Assembly: GCA_016716765.1 (NCBI GenBank)
Contig: JADJVA010000015.1
Location: 1 to 14,611 of the forward strand
DNA: 14,611 nucleotides
Direction of reading: 5' to 3'
From: Bdellovibrionales bacterium
Lineage (GTDB): Bacteria; Bdellovibrionota; Bdellovibrionia; Bdellovibrionales; UBA1609
Shown: positions 7,346 to 13,430 of the stretch, piece by piece
Layout of the letters: each line of letters begins with the position of its first letter
How positions within the stretch are numbered: the stretch's first letter is position 1
Position numbers and translations under genes: made by a program
Notes under the pieces: generated by a model
Seen by the model: the letters and a program-made list of their open reading frames with translations, nothing else
Databases searched by the model: none
Told to the model about the DNA's origin: nothing

Positions 7346-7348
7346 AGA

Positions 7349-8563
7349 CTAGTTCGTGGTGTTGGGCTTTCGGGGAGATATTATGTAGTTCCACCGTGGA
7401 AATGGCTCCAGTCGTTGAATTGCTAAACTTTCCATTTCCTCATCGGTCGCCTTGATTCCCTTTTCATAAGTTTGACGATCAAGCCTCGCCCGCACCTGTA
7501 GTCCCTTTGCGGTCTTTGTTGCACCAATTAAATTTACCACAGTTTCGTAGCTCACAAGAGGCTTTCCTCGCCAGTTCATGCTGATGAACGAAAACATCCT
7601 ATGCTCGATTTTGTTCCACTTGCTTGTGCCAGGCGGATAGTGACAAACCGTAACTTTCAATCCAGTCGCATCTGAAAATTTTTGCAGATTTACTTTCCAG
7701 CGACGGCTCGCTGAACTATTGCTGCCTCCACCATCGGCACAAATTAATAATTCTTTGGTCTTTGAATAGTGCTTTTTACCAACGAGCTTCCACCATTGGC
7801 GAATGCTTTCCACTGCGAACTCGGCAGTGTCGTGCGACATCCCAACATTTACAAAACCTTCGTTTCGAGCGACGTCGTAAGTCCCATAGGGAACCGCGGT
7901 TCCTATGGCTAAATTTGGGAAATCGTAAACATTCACTTTCTCCGGGGTTCCCTTGGTTCGCCAGGTTTCTCCGGCATTTTTGAACTCGCCAACCCGCTCC
8001 TTTTTCTTGGTGTCGACTGAAATCACAGGTCTTCCCGTATCCAAAAAAACGCTGGCTTGGCCAGCGATAAATCGAAACTGAAGGTCTCTATCTGGATGAG
8101 ATTTGCCTTCCTTATCTTTACGATTGGACTGCAGTGTATAGCCACTCTCGTGAAGCAGTCGACAGACAGTCGGATAGCTGACATCAATTTTTTTACGACG
8201 TAATTCTTGTTCGATTGTTCGACACGATTTGCGAGTCCATTTGATTGGACTCATTGGATCCCCCGCCGTCGATTCATCTAAAATTTCATGCAGCAAAGCA
8301 GAAACATCGGGCTCGGTTGTCTCAATACGCTTTCGCCCACCTCCACGATTACGCGCCCGCGCTCCCATTTTTTCTGGTTTTCCACGCTTTACTTCGCGCA
8401 TTCCACGAATTATCGTATTCTCTGAAAGTCCCGTCAAAGAGTGCATTTGAGCAATACCCCCTCGGCCAAGCTCAATCGCCTTTTGTCCTATGTACCACCT
8501 CTTCTGGGCTTCTGAGAGGCTCGGAATAAGGGATTTCCAAGTTTTTAGATTTTTTTCATCCAT
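7349..8563 (-). CDS. ISAzo13-family transposase
   Basis: 404 aa from ATG 8563; a TTG one codon earlier also exists. No Shine-Dalgarno is visible. The N-terminal third holds HTH-like helices (IAQMHSLTGLSENTIIRGM) and a basic linker RNRGGGRKR, followed by SYPTVCRLLHESGYTLQSNR. Catalytic motifs are ISVDTKKKE (D185), LLICADGGGSN (D278) and GTSKWNKIEHRMFSFI (E321), the signature of ISAzo13-family transposases. The frame is complete, the repeats flank it closely, and the enzyme is probably functional. Confidence 0.93.
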   Translation of the reverse strand: MDEKNLKTWKSLIPSLSEAQKRWYIGQKAIELGRGGIAQMHSLTGLSENTIIRGMREVKRGKPEKMGARARNRGGGRKRIETTEPDVSALLHEILDESTAGDPMSPIKWTRKSCRTIEQELRRKKIDVSYPTVCRLLHESGYTLQSNRKDKEGKSHPDRDLQFRFIAGQASVFLDTGRPVISVDTKKKERVGEFKNAGETWRTKGTPEKVNVYDFPNLAIGTAVPYGTYDVARNEGFVNVGMSHDTAEFAVESIRQWWKLVGKKHYSKTKELLICADGGGSNSSASRRWKVNLQKFSDATGLKVTVCHYPPGTSKWNKIEHRMFSFISMNWRGKPLVSYETVVNLIGATKTAKGLQVRARLDRQTYEKGIKATDEEMESLAIQRLEPFPRWNYIISPRKPNTTN

Positions 8564-8588
8564 CAAGTAGATGATAGAGGGGATCTAG

Positions 8589-8609
8589 AATACATCAAGT
8601 TATTTTTTA
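8589..8609 (-). repeat. Terminal inverted repeat of ISAzo13-like element, right
   Basis: It is an exact reverse complement of 7325-7345, lying 26 bases upstream of the ATG of the transposase. Confidence 0.9.
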
Positions 8610-8681
8610 ACAAACCCTAAGAAGTGGAGCAAGCAATTTAGGGGACTGTGGCCCCTCGGCCCTAGTCTCCACGAATCGTTA

Positions 8682-8921
8682 TTAGCTCAGCAAGTTTGGA
8701 AGCTCAATCTTGTGATGGATCTTGAATATATTGATAGAAGTTCTTAAGATACCTCCAACCCGAGGTCTGAAACCAAATAAATTGTTAGAACCTCCACGAG
8801 GCTCATTTTTTCCGAAATGGCCAAGTCCTTCCCCAATGAGCTTCTTCCTCCTCGGGTTCGAACTCCAAGCAGAAGTCGTCGATATAACAAGAGAGAAAAG
8901 CAAATTTATTTTGTTGTTCAT
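8682..8921 (-). CDS. Possible small secreted protein, unknown
   Basis: 79 aa from ATG 8921. MNNKINLLFSLVISTTSAWS reads like a short signal peptide (basic start, hydrophobic core, small residues before a cleavage site). A very basic, Gly-rich remainder with several Arg and Lys clusters follows. I know no family. The upstream match to a ribosome-binding site is weak (GAG directly before the ATG), and a 72-aa frame is open on the opposite strand, so this may be chance. A longer reading from 8981 adds 20 residues but destroys the signal-peptide look. Confidence 0.3.
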   Translation of the reverse strand: MNNKINLLFSLVISTTSAWSSNPRRKKLIGEGLGHFGKNEPRGGSNNLFGFRPRVGGILRTSINIFKIHHKIELPNLLS

Positions 8922-8980
8922 CTCAAATCTCAATGTATAAATAACTAGCTCATATATGACATGTCGGAATTGAGAAAACA

Positions 8981-9332
8981 ATGACCAAAAAACAGATTGA
9001 AGAAAGATAAATAAGCTAAAAGGAAGATTTTCGAAATCAGCCCTTGGCCGGGGAGTCTATCAAAGCAGTACAACATCTGCGGGGCCTGGGTGCGCATGTA
9101 AGGACGGAAAACCTAAAAAACACGGGCCTTATTTTAATTTAAGCTACGTCCATCAAGGAAGAAAAAAGACTCAGTTCATCAGGCAAAACTTTGCGAGAAA
9201 TTGAACGACAGGCAAAATTTTAAGAGATTTAAGGGCTGCCCAGATGCGTGGATAACTTTAGAAATTGAAAAGTCGAACATGATCATGACCACCGAAAACA
9301 CCCGGCGCGATGCTGAAAAACGAAAAAAGTAA
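8981..9332 (+). pseudogene. DUF6788-like small Cys protein, multiply frameshifted
   Basis: Pieces in different frames add up to one protein: MTKKQIEE at 8981, then KINKLKGRFSKSALGRG, then SLSKQYNIC, then PGCACKDGKPKKHGPYFNLS and YVHQGRKKTQFIRQNFAR, then KRFKG-PDAWITLEIEKS, ending at TAA 9330-9332. The GSLS-QYN-C, GC-C and HGPYFNLSY pattern matches the small DUF6788-type proteins that I associate with transposons; the family name is from memory. Most breaks fall at short runs: GGGG near 9054, GGGG near 9081, AAA near 9198 and TTTT near 9219. A second copy of the N-terminal half lies at 13215-13355 on the other strand. Confidence 0.7.
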
Positions 9333-9333
9333 A

Positions 9334-9364
9334 GTCAGTTCAGGAGCTTAAGCTCCGAACTGGC
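9334..9364. terminator. Strong hairpin between convergent remnant genes
   Basis: GGAGCTTAAGCTCC (9343-9356) is a perfect 14-base palindrome. It is extended by GTCAGTTC and GAACTGGC with one bulged A, giving about 15 paired positions including one G-T. It starts two bases after the stop of the DUF6788-like remnant and sits before the end of the minus-strand zinc-ribbon remnant. It fits a bidirectional terminator by position, but no T-tract follows on either strand. Confidence 0.5.
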
Positions 9365-9422
9365 GTTAATAACTATGGGTGTCTCCATCTATAAATACTA
9401 GGCCCAAAGACCGCGCGTGCCC

Positions 9423-9620
9423 TCAAACATCGGGGATCACTACTGGACCATAGGACCGGCTGACCGCTGAAAATGAACCCTTTGGAAACCGGCGCCTGCA
9501 CTCTTCAAGGGTGTCGGCCTCAACCCCCCGTACTTTCCGAGGAAAATCAGCTCTATAAAGCCGACCTCCGCACCCACAACGGCAGTCTTTTTGAACTTTT
9601 TTAGCAACAGATTCATCCAT
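9423..9620 (-). pseudogene. Decayed zinc-ribbon protein gene
   Basis: The 65-aa frame starts MDESVAKKVQKDCRCGCGGR and continues LYRADFPRKVRGVEADTLEE. The CGGRLYRADFPRKxRG block is a conserved start of a small Cys-rich protein family that I have seen near transposons in environmental proteobacteria. In that family a second Cys cluster and a Pro-rich segment follow. Here the frame diverges after ECRRRF and stops, while a neighbouring frame further downstream contains FGPSIY-like residues. It is most likely a frameshifted remnant. The function of the family is unknown to me. Confidence 0.5.
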
Positions 9621-9711
9621 CGCTTTGAGAGTCGCCCAAACTATGATAGCTCTGCCCGTGATTCACCTCCGCTTCTTTTTTTCAAGACAGAGATCAATAT
9701 TGAATCAGGTC

Positions 9712-9731
9712 CCGGGTCAATTCTGACCCGG
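9712..9731 (+). terminator. Terminator-like hairpin CCGGGTCA/TGACCCGG
   Basis: A perfect 8-bp stem with loop ATTC is followed on the plus strand by TATTTTCTT, so it is a reasonable intrinsic terminator. No intact gene precedes it. It may belong to lost DNA, or be part of an old mobile-element end. Confidence 0.5.
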
Positions 9732-9880
9732 TATTTTCTTGTCAAATTGTCTAAAATAGCTTTGCAGACAAATTCAGATTAATGCGCACGCTAAGATCTC
9801 GATCATTGAGGGTACTGACCCCTTGTCCGTCAAACAGCTGTTGAGTTATCGCGGGAATCTCCATCAAACAAAAGACTTAG

Positions 9881-10072
9881 GCTCATTATAAGTTCAGTTC
9901 ACTAAATTTTCTAATTGGAAAAACATATGTAGGATTTCCAGTTGTAGAAGATGACACTCTTTATTCTAACATTGAAGGAACACTTGGATGGTTAATTTCA
10001 AACCCAGTTGCTGATGATTGGCTAACAGTGGGATGCGCGATGAAAAATCTAAATTTCAAATCGCAAAGATAA
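9881..10072 (+). pseudogene. Orphan C-terminal ORF fragment
   Basis: The frame is open for 63 codons after a TAG at 9878-9880, with no ATG until near its end. It reads YVGFPVVEDDTLYSNIEGTL, then GWLISNPVADDWLTVGCAMK, and stops at TAA 10070-10072. The composition looks like real protein (hydrophobic and acidic alternation, Trp, Gly) and not a shadow frame. I do not recognise it. It ends 11 bases before the two-transposase element, whose insertion, or an earlier deletion, may have removed its surroundings. Confidence 0.35.
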
Positions 10073-10091
10073 ATGCATTAAGTGTAATGGG

Positions 10092-10115
10092 TAACTTTCT
10101 AAAGCACTTTATAGC
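10092..10115 (+). repeat. Left terminal inverted repeat of the two-transposase element
   Basis: It contains TAACT, three bases, then TAAAGCACTTTATAGC. It pairs with 13191-13213. Inside it follow GGTC motifs at 10117 and 10128 and GTCC at about 10139, spaced 10-11 bases. Confidence 0.7.
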
Positions 10116-10143
10116 AGGTCCAGTCTAGGTCTTTGATGTCCGA

Positions 10144-10162
10144 TCCTCCAAACAAAGGAGGA
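10144..10162 (+). promoter_or_regulatory. Stem-loop that sequesters the Shine-Dalgarno of the first transposase
   Basis: TCCTCC (10144-10149) and GGAGGA (10157-10162) form a perfect 6-bp stem with loop AAACAAA. The 3' arm is the ribosome-binding site of the gene starting at ATG 10166. In a transcript covering both arms the site would be hidden, limiting transposase synthesis. Comparable structures protect IS10 and IS50 from incoming transcription. Control here is inferred from sequence only. Confidence 0.6.
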
Positions 10163-10165
10163 GAA

Positions 10166-11191
10166 ATGTCATCGGCAGAAGAGCTTGGAATTTTGAGAGC
10201 CAAGCTTGAACAAATCAAGAAAGAAGTCGGAGCAAAGGGCCCTCGGAATCGTCGGTACAGTAATAAGCAAAAAGCGCTCGTTATAGAGGCGAGTTCGAGC
10301 TTGGAGGGCTGGGAAATTGAGAGGCTCAGTGGCGTGCGTGGGCCAACCTTAGCCAAGTGGCAGCGACGGGAGACATTGTCTAGAAATCCCGTTGAACGGG
10401 GATCAGCATCAGGAAGTTACAGCGGTCATCATTCACATTGGCAGAGGGTTTTGGATTTATGGAAATCAAAGCCCGGGCTTGGGCCAACCCAGCTTAAGAA
10501 TCAGTTGAAGCGAGAAGGTATTCGTATCAGTGTGGCAACAGTTAGAAATATTCTTGAGGAAAATGGATATGAGCTTCCAAAGGTAAAGGAAAAAGACGAG
10601 AGAGTTTTTCGCTATGAGGCGGCGAGACCTCGAGAGCTTGTGCATATGGACTTCAAGCATTTTTACATCAACAAACAAAAGGTCTTTCTGCTTTTGATGC
10701 AGGATGATTTTAGTCGATTTTTATGTGGTCACAAGATTTCCGATAGTGAGAACATCGATGCAGTTATAGAAGTTTTTGAGGATTGCATTTCAAAATACGG
10801 ACGAATGCAGGTGATTATGACGGACGCGGGAAGTGCTTTCTACAGCTGGAATGGGGTCAATCGGTTCCAGAAATTGATTGGCGACGAATATGGAATAGAG
10901 CACATCAAAGCGGGATCCCCAAGATCAAATGGTAAAATCGAGTCCGTCAATAAGCAGATTGAAAAGGAGCTATTGCGGGTGAAGGAGTTTTCAAGTCTTG
11001 AGGAGGCAGATCTTGGGATTGGAGAATGGATAGATTTTTATAATTTTGAAAGAACCCATATGGGTCTTTCCCAGTCTGAGGTTCCGGCTGACCGATTTTT
11101 ATATGGTTGGGACCATAGAAAACCTCGAGAATCATCAAAGAACGGGGTATGGGAGGAATTATTGAAGGTGGCCGTGGGAAAAATTAAATAA
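10166..11191 (+). CDS. First DDE transposase of the two-transposase element
   Basis: 341 aa. ATG 10166 was chosen because AAAGGAGG lies three to four bases upstream; an in-frame TTG at 10133 is disfavoured. Residues 30-75 form an HTH-like region (IERLSGVRGPTLAKWQRRE), and 95-135 hold a second HTH_29/rve-associated segment (GLGPTQLKNQLKREGIRISV). The rve-type catalytic core has D162 (LVHMDFKHFY), D220 (VIMTDAGSAF) and E259 (SPRSNGKIESVNK), with 38 residues between the last two. It resembles IS3/IS481-type enzymes. It ends 29-44 bases before the second transposase. Unlike an ordinary single-gene IS481, its right-hand end repeat lies beyond that second gene. Confidence 0.88.
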   Translation: MSSAEELGILRAKLEQIKKEVGAKGPRNRRYSNKQKALVIEASSSLEGWEIERLSGVRGPTLAKWQRRETLSRNPVERGSASGSYSGHHSHWQRVLDLWKSKPGLGPTQLKNQLKREGIRISVATVRNILEENGYELPKVKEKDERVFRYEAARPRELVHMDFKHFYINKQKVFLLLMQDDFSRFLCGHKISDSENIDAVIEVFEDCISKYGRMQVIMTDAGSAFYSWNGVNRFQKLIGDEYGIEHIKAGSPRSNGKIESVNKQIEKELLRVKEFSSLEEADLGIGEWIDFYNFERTHMGLSQSEVPADRFLYGWDHRKPRESSKNGVWEELLKVAVGKIK

Positions 11192-11235
11192 TTTGTTGTT
11201 GTCAATCGGGCTCAAATGTATTGAAAATACTATTT

Positions 11236-13158
11236 ATGAACCTCAGTGAAATCCCAAAGCATATCCAGGCGGCAGGTCTTTATATTGGCCTGCCAGCATT
11301 GAAAAGGATGGGTATCCAGCTTGAAATGAAAGATGTATGTCAAGAGCTCGGGGTTGATCATGCTTCGATTTTGCAGCAGGTAAGGTCGATTTTTTTTACA
11401 AAGAAAGTGAACAATCAATCACAGATTGCTGAAGTTAAAAAGCTTCAGCAAAGTCTCAGGGAACAATCGTTTTTATCAGCAGTATATGAATATCAATCAA
11501 GTCATCCTGGGTGCTGGATCAAGGTTGAGCGCCATCAGCTGAGTGACGATTTTAAAGTCTTTCTCATTTCCAAAAAAGAGGAATTTGAGCTTTCTTGGGG
11601 GGAAGTGAGTAGGCTCACGAAGATCCCAGAGGACACTTTAAAAAAGATCAAAGGACAAAATAACGATAAAAATGATGAGGGGCCAGGTCCATCATCTCTG
11701 CCTGAGCAAGTTGTGGACAAGCTTGCTGAATTTTTCAAAGGAAGATCAGGAAAAGCTTCGGTGAAGGATTTTTGTGATAAAAATCCTGAGGTGTTATTGG
11801 AGCTGGGTCTAGGGTACCGATCCTTTTCGAGACTGCTTCTGGGGCTTGGGTTTGTGAGTCCCAAGGGGATTTTTTTAAAAAATACTGGGCTTGATTTGAT
11901 CAAGCGATTTGCTCCGGGATTGGTTTGGGGTAGTGACGGTAAGAATATAAATTTAGTGATCAATGGGAACCATTTCCGCTGGGTTTGGCAGGGACTCATT
12001 GACCATAAAACAACAGTATTGGTTGGTGGAGTAATTAATGAGTCAGAAAGCAGCGAGAATCTTCTTGAGGCCATAAAGCTCTCAAGAGAGGCCTCTGGTA
12101 TATCACCAATGGCGATTGTATTAGATAACCGGTTGAGTGAGAATTTGCCGGTAATCCGGAGTTATTTAGACTCCATGGGAATAGAAATAATAAAAATATT
12201 TCCTGGTAACTCAAAAAGCAACGGCATCATAGAGAACAATTTTAAGGTATTTGAGAATTGGGTTCACGGGCAAGGGGGGAAGATCGTAATCAATGCGTCA
12301 AATGAAAAGGATCTTTCTAGGGAAGTCGCAAATCTGATGGTTGAGCTTTTCACCCAGCTGCGGAATTTTTCACCTCGAGGGAGTCTCGGTGGGAAGTCCG
12401 CAAGCGACCTATCAAGCAAAGCGGTTCCGTTATCTGAAGCCGAGAGAACGGCCATCCAAGAAGAAATTAAGGCTCTGGCCAATCGCTTCAAAAATGAGCT
12501 TGCAACCCCAGTTATGACGGCGGCAAAAGACGAGGCGCTCAGTCTTGCCGTTGAAGCTTTAAATCCACCATCACCCGAGGTGTTTAGGAAGAAACTTAAT
12601 GCCTCTGAGTACACCGCAAATCTAATCCTTCAGGCTCTTGCGATATTTGATTCACAAAAGATCAAACACCCCGAGAAGAAGTTCGATCACACCTACTTCG
12701 GCGGGATACTGCGAAATTTAGTTAACCAGGAATACCTGCTAACGCTCACTCACAATCTGGAGTCGATCTATGCACTTTTTTGGAAAAGGATGAACGAGAG
12801 AATGAAATCCCTAGCTTCAAAAATTGAGGCTCCTCTTGATAATTGCAAAAAATTGGTCTGCGAATTTTTAAATTCAAAGATTCCGGCCCAAGGAAATCTT
12901 GCCCTGATCTATTTGAAAAACATCTTGTTCTTTTTAGCTGGCCAAGACACTTCGGCAATCACATCAGCTCGGAATATCCTAGAATCAGAGGTCCTTAACT
13001 CCAGAATAGCATCAACTCTAAAAAAAGAAACCCTGATCAGGAAGCTCATTGAAATCGAGTCGCAAATCCGCCTCATCGCCAATATCCCAAATGAGATTTT
13101 AAAAAACACGACTCAAGTTTATCCAGAAATATTCGATACAGTAGCTACAACCCAATGA
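11236..13158 (+). CDS. Second, large DDE protein of the two-transposase element
   Basis: 640 aa from ATG 11236; TTG 11221 would add five residues. No Shine-Dalgarno is seen, so translation may depend on the upstream gene. Numbering from TTG, residues 1-215 contain helical, HTH-like segments (WGEVSRLTKIPEDTLKKIKG) and a Gly/Pro linker near 154-160. The central region is an RNase H-fold integrase core by motif: WGSDGKN (D239), AIVLDNRLSEN (D302) and NSKSNGIIENNFKVF (E338), with exactly 35 residues between D302 and E338. Residues 400-645 are long, mostly helical and match nothing I know. Retention of all three acidic residues argues for an active or recently active enzyme. It could form a mixed transpososome with the first protein, act on one end, or target it. 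Confidence 0.75.
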   Translation: MNLSEIPKHIQAAGLYIGLPALKRMGIQLEMKDVCQELGVDHASILQQVRSIFFTKKVNNQSQIAEVKKLQQSLREQSFLSAVYEYQSSHPGCWIKVERHQLSDDFKVFLISKKEEFELSWGEVSRLTKIPEDTLKKIKGQNNDKNDEGPGPSSLPEQVVDKLAEFFKGRSGKASVKDFCDKNPEVLLELGLGYRSFSRLLLGLGFVSPKGIFLKNTGLDLIKRFAPGLVWGSDGKNINLVINGNHFRWVWQGLIDHKTTVLVGGVINESESSENLLEAIKLSREASGISPMAIVLDNRLSENLPVIRSYLDSMGIEIIKIFPGNSKSNGIIENNFKVFENWVHGQGGKIVINASNEKDLSREVANLMVELFTQLRNFSPRGSLGGKSASDLSSKAVPLSEAERTAIQEEIKALANRFKNELATPVMTAAKDEALSLAVEALNPPSPEVFRKKLNASEYTANLILQALAIFDSQKIKHPEKKFDHTYFGGILRNLVNQEYLLTLTHNLESIYALFWKRMNERMKSLASKIEAPLDNCKKLVCEFLNSKIPAQGNLALIYLKNILFFLAGQDTSAITSARNILESEVLNSRIASTLKKETLIRKLIEIESQIRLIANIPNEILKNTTQVYPEIFDTVATTQ

Positions 13159-13190
13159 GGATCGGTCCTCGAAGTGGTCCAGCCAGGTCC

Positions 13191-13213
13191 GCTATATCGT
13201 GCTTTAAGAGTTA
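13191..13213 (-). repeat. Right terminal inverted repeat of the two-transposase element
   Basis: It is the reverse complement partner of 10092-10115, with 14 of 16 core bases plus TAACT. Three GGTCC copies at 13164, 13176 and 13186 lie just inside. Confidence 0.7.
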
Positions 13214-13214
13214 A

Positions 13215-13355
13215 CTATTGGCAGCCTCCGCCTTTTTCACAAACATTATACTGTTCTGATAGACTTCCAGCTCTAAAGTTATTCCGCTTTCCAAGCTGAG
13301 ATTTTATTTCTTCAATGCGCTCGCTCATTTTTAAAAAATTGTTTGCCATTCTCAT
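13215..13355 (-). pseudogene. Truncated DUF6788-like gene, second copy
   Basis: 46 aa starting MRMANNFLKMSERIEEIKSQ, then GKRNNFRAGSLSEQYNVC, then EKGGGCQ and a TAG. AAGGAG at 13360-13365 lies four bases before ATG 13355, a good ribosome-binding site. The start matches the N-terminal half of the remnant at 8981-9332 (GSLS-QYN-C). The GC-C and HGPYF half is missing because the frame enters the terminal repeat of the two-transposase element after about the second Cys. The missing half is not found on the other side of the element, so the insertion was followed by loss or rearrangement. Confidence 0.7.
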
Positions 13356-13430
13356 CACACTCCTTGTCCGATACAGATACACATACTATCGGCCGAAAGG
13401 TAAATAAAAAAAGGTGAAAGATGAAAAATT
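13356..13430. other. Gap between DUF6788-like gene and IS630-type gene
   Basis: A short AT-rich stretch holding the divergent starts of the two flanking genes. The left end of the second IS630-type element should lie here or a little to the left. It cannot be placed because its right end is beyond the window. Confidence 0.4.

Larger units (their letters stand above)
7325..8609 (-). mobile_element. ISAzo13-family insertion sequence
   Basis: A perfect 21-bp inverted repeat, TAAAAAATAACTTGATGTAT plus T, lies at 7325-7345 and as reverse complement at 8589-8609. Between them is a single transposase gene of ISAzo13 type, giving an element of about 1285 bp. I found no convincing target duplication: the outside bases are CCC on the left and ACA on the right. 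It lies directly upstream of the ExeA-type operon and may have separated it from its promoter or its terminal end. Confidence 0.85.
10083..13223 (+). mobile_element. Element with two tandem DDE transposases
   Basis: Two plus-strand genes, a 341-aa and a ~640-aa DDE protein, lie between related ends. A core TAAAGCACTTTATAGC at 10100-10115 matches the reverse complement of 13191-13206 at 14 of 16 bases, and TAACT lies outside it at both ends (10092-10096; 13209-13213). Counting 33 bases outward from the core edge gives TG at 10083 and CA at 13222-13223, the dinucleotides typical of integrase-type elements. Those exact limits are a suggestion, since no target duplication matches. The right end cuts a DUF6788-like gene, which proves a junction near 13215-13223. 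Confidence 0.72.

Noticed and set aside
8722..8940. 72-aa plus-strand Pro-rich ORF opposite the possible secreted protein
   Set aside because: It has no ribosome-binding site and the composition of an antisense frame.
9805..9830. GGTACTGACCCCTT-type motif as a REP/RAYT element end
   Set aside because: Only a short GGGT/ACCC pairing is seen, with no Y1 transposase and no second copy.
2548..9836. TGTTTGAC at 2548-2555 and GTCAAACA at 9829-9836 as ends of the ExeA-type transposon
   Set aside because: Only 8 bases match, flanks are not duplicated and the inner sequence diverges. It is chance-level over this distance.
10099..10356. 85-aa minus-strand ORF across the left end of the two-transposase element
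   Set aside because: It overlaps the terminal repeat and the well-supported plus-strand start.
11535..12074. 179-aa minus-strand ORF inside the large DDE protein gene
   Set aside because: It is Ser/Pro-rich, typical of an antisense shadow. The plus strand carries the integrase motifs.
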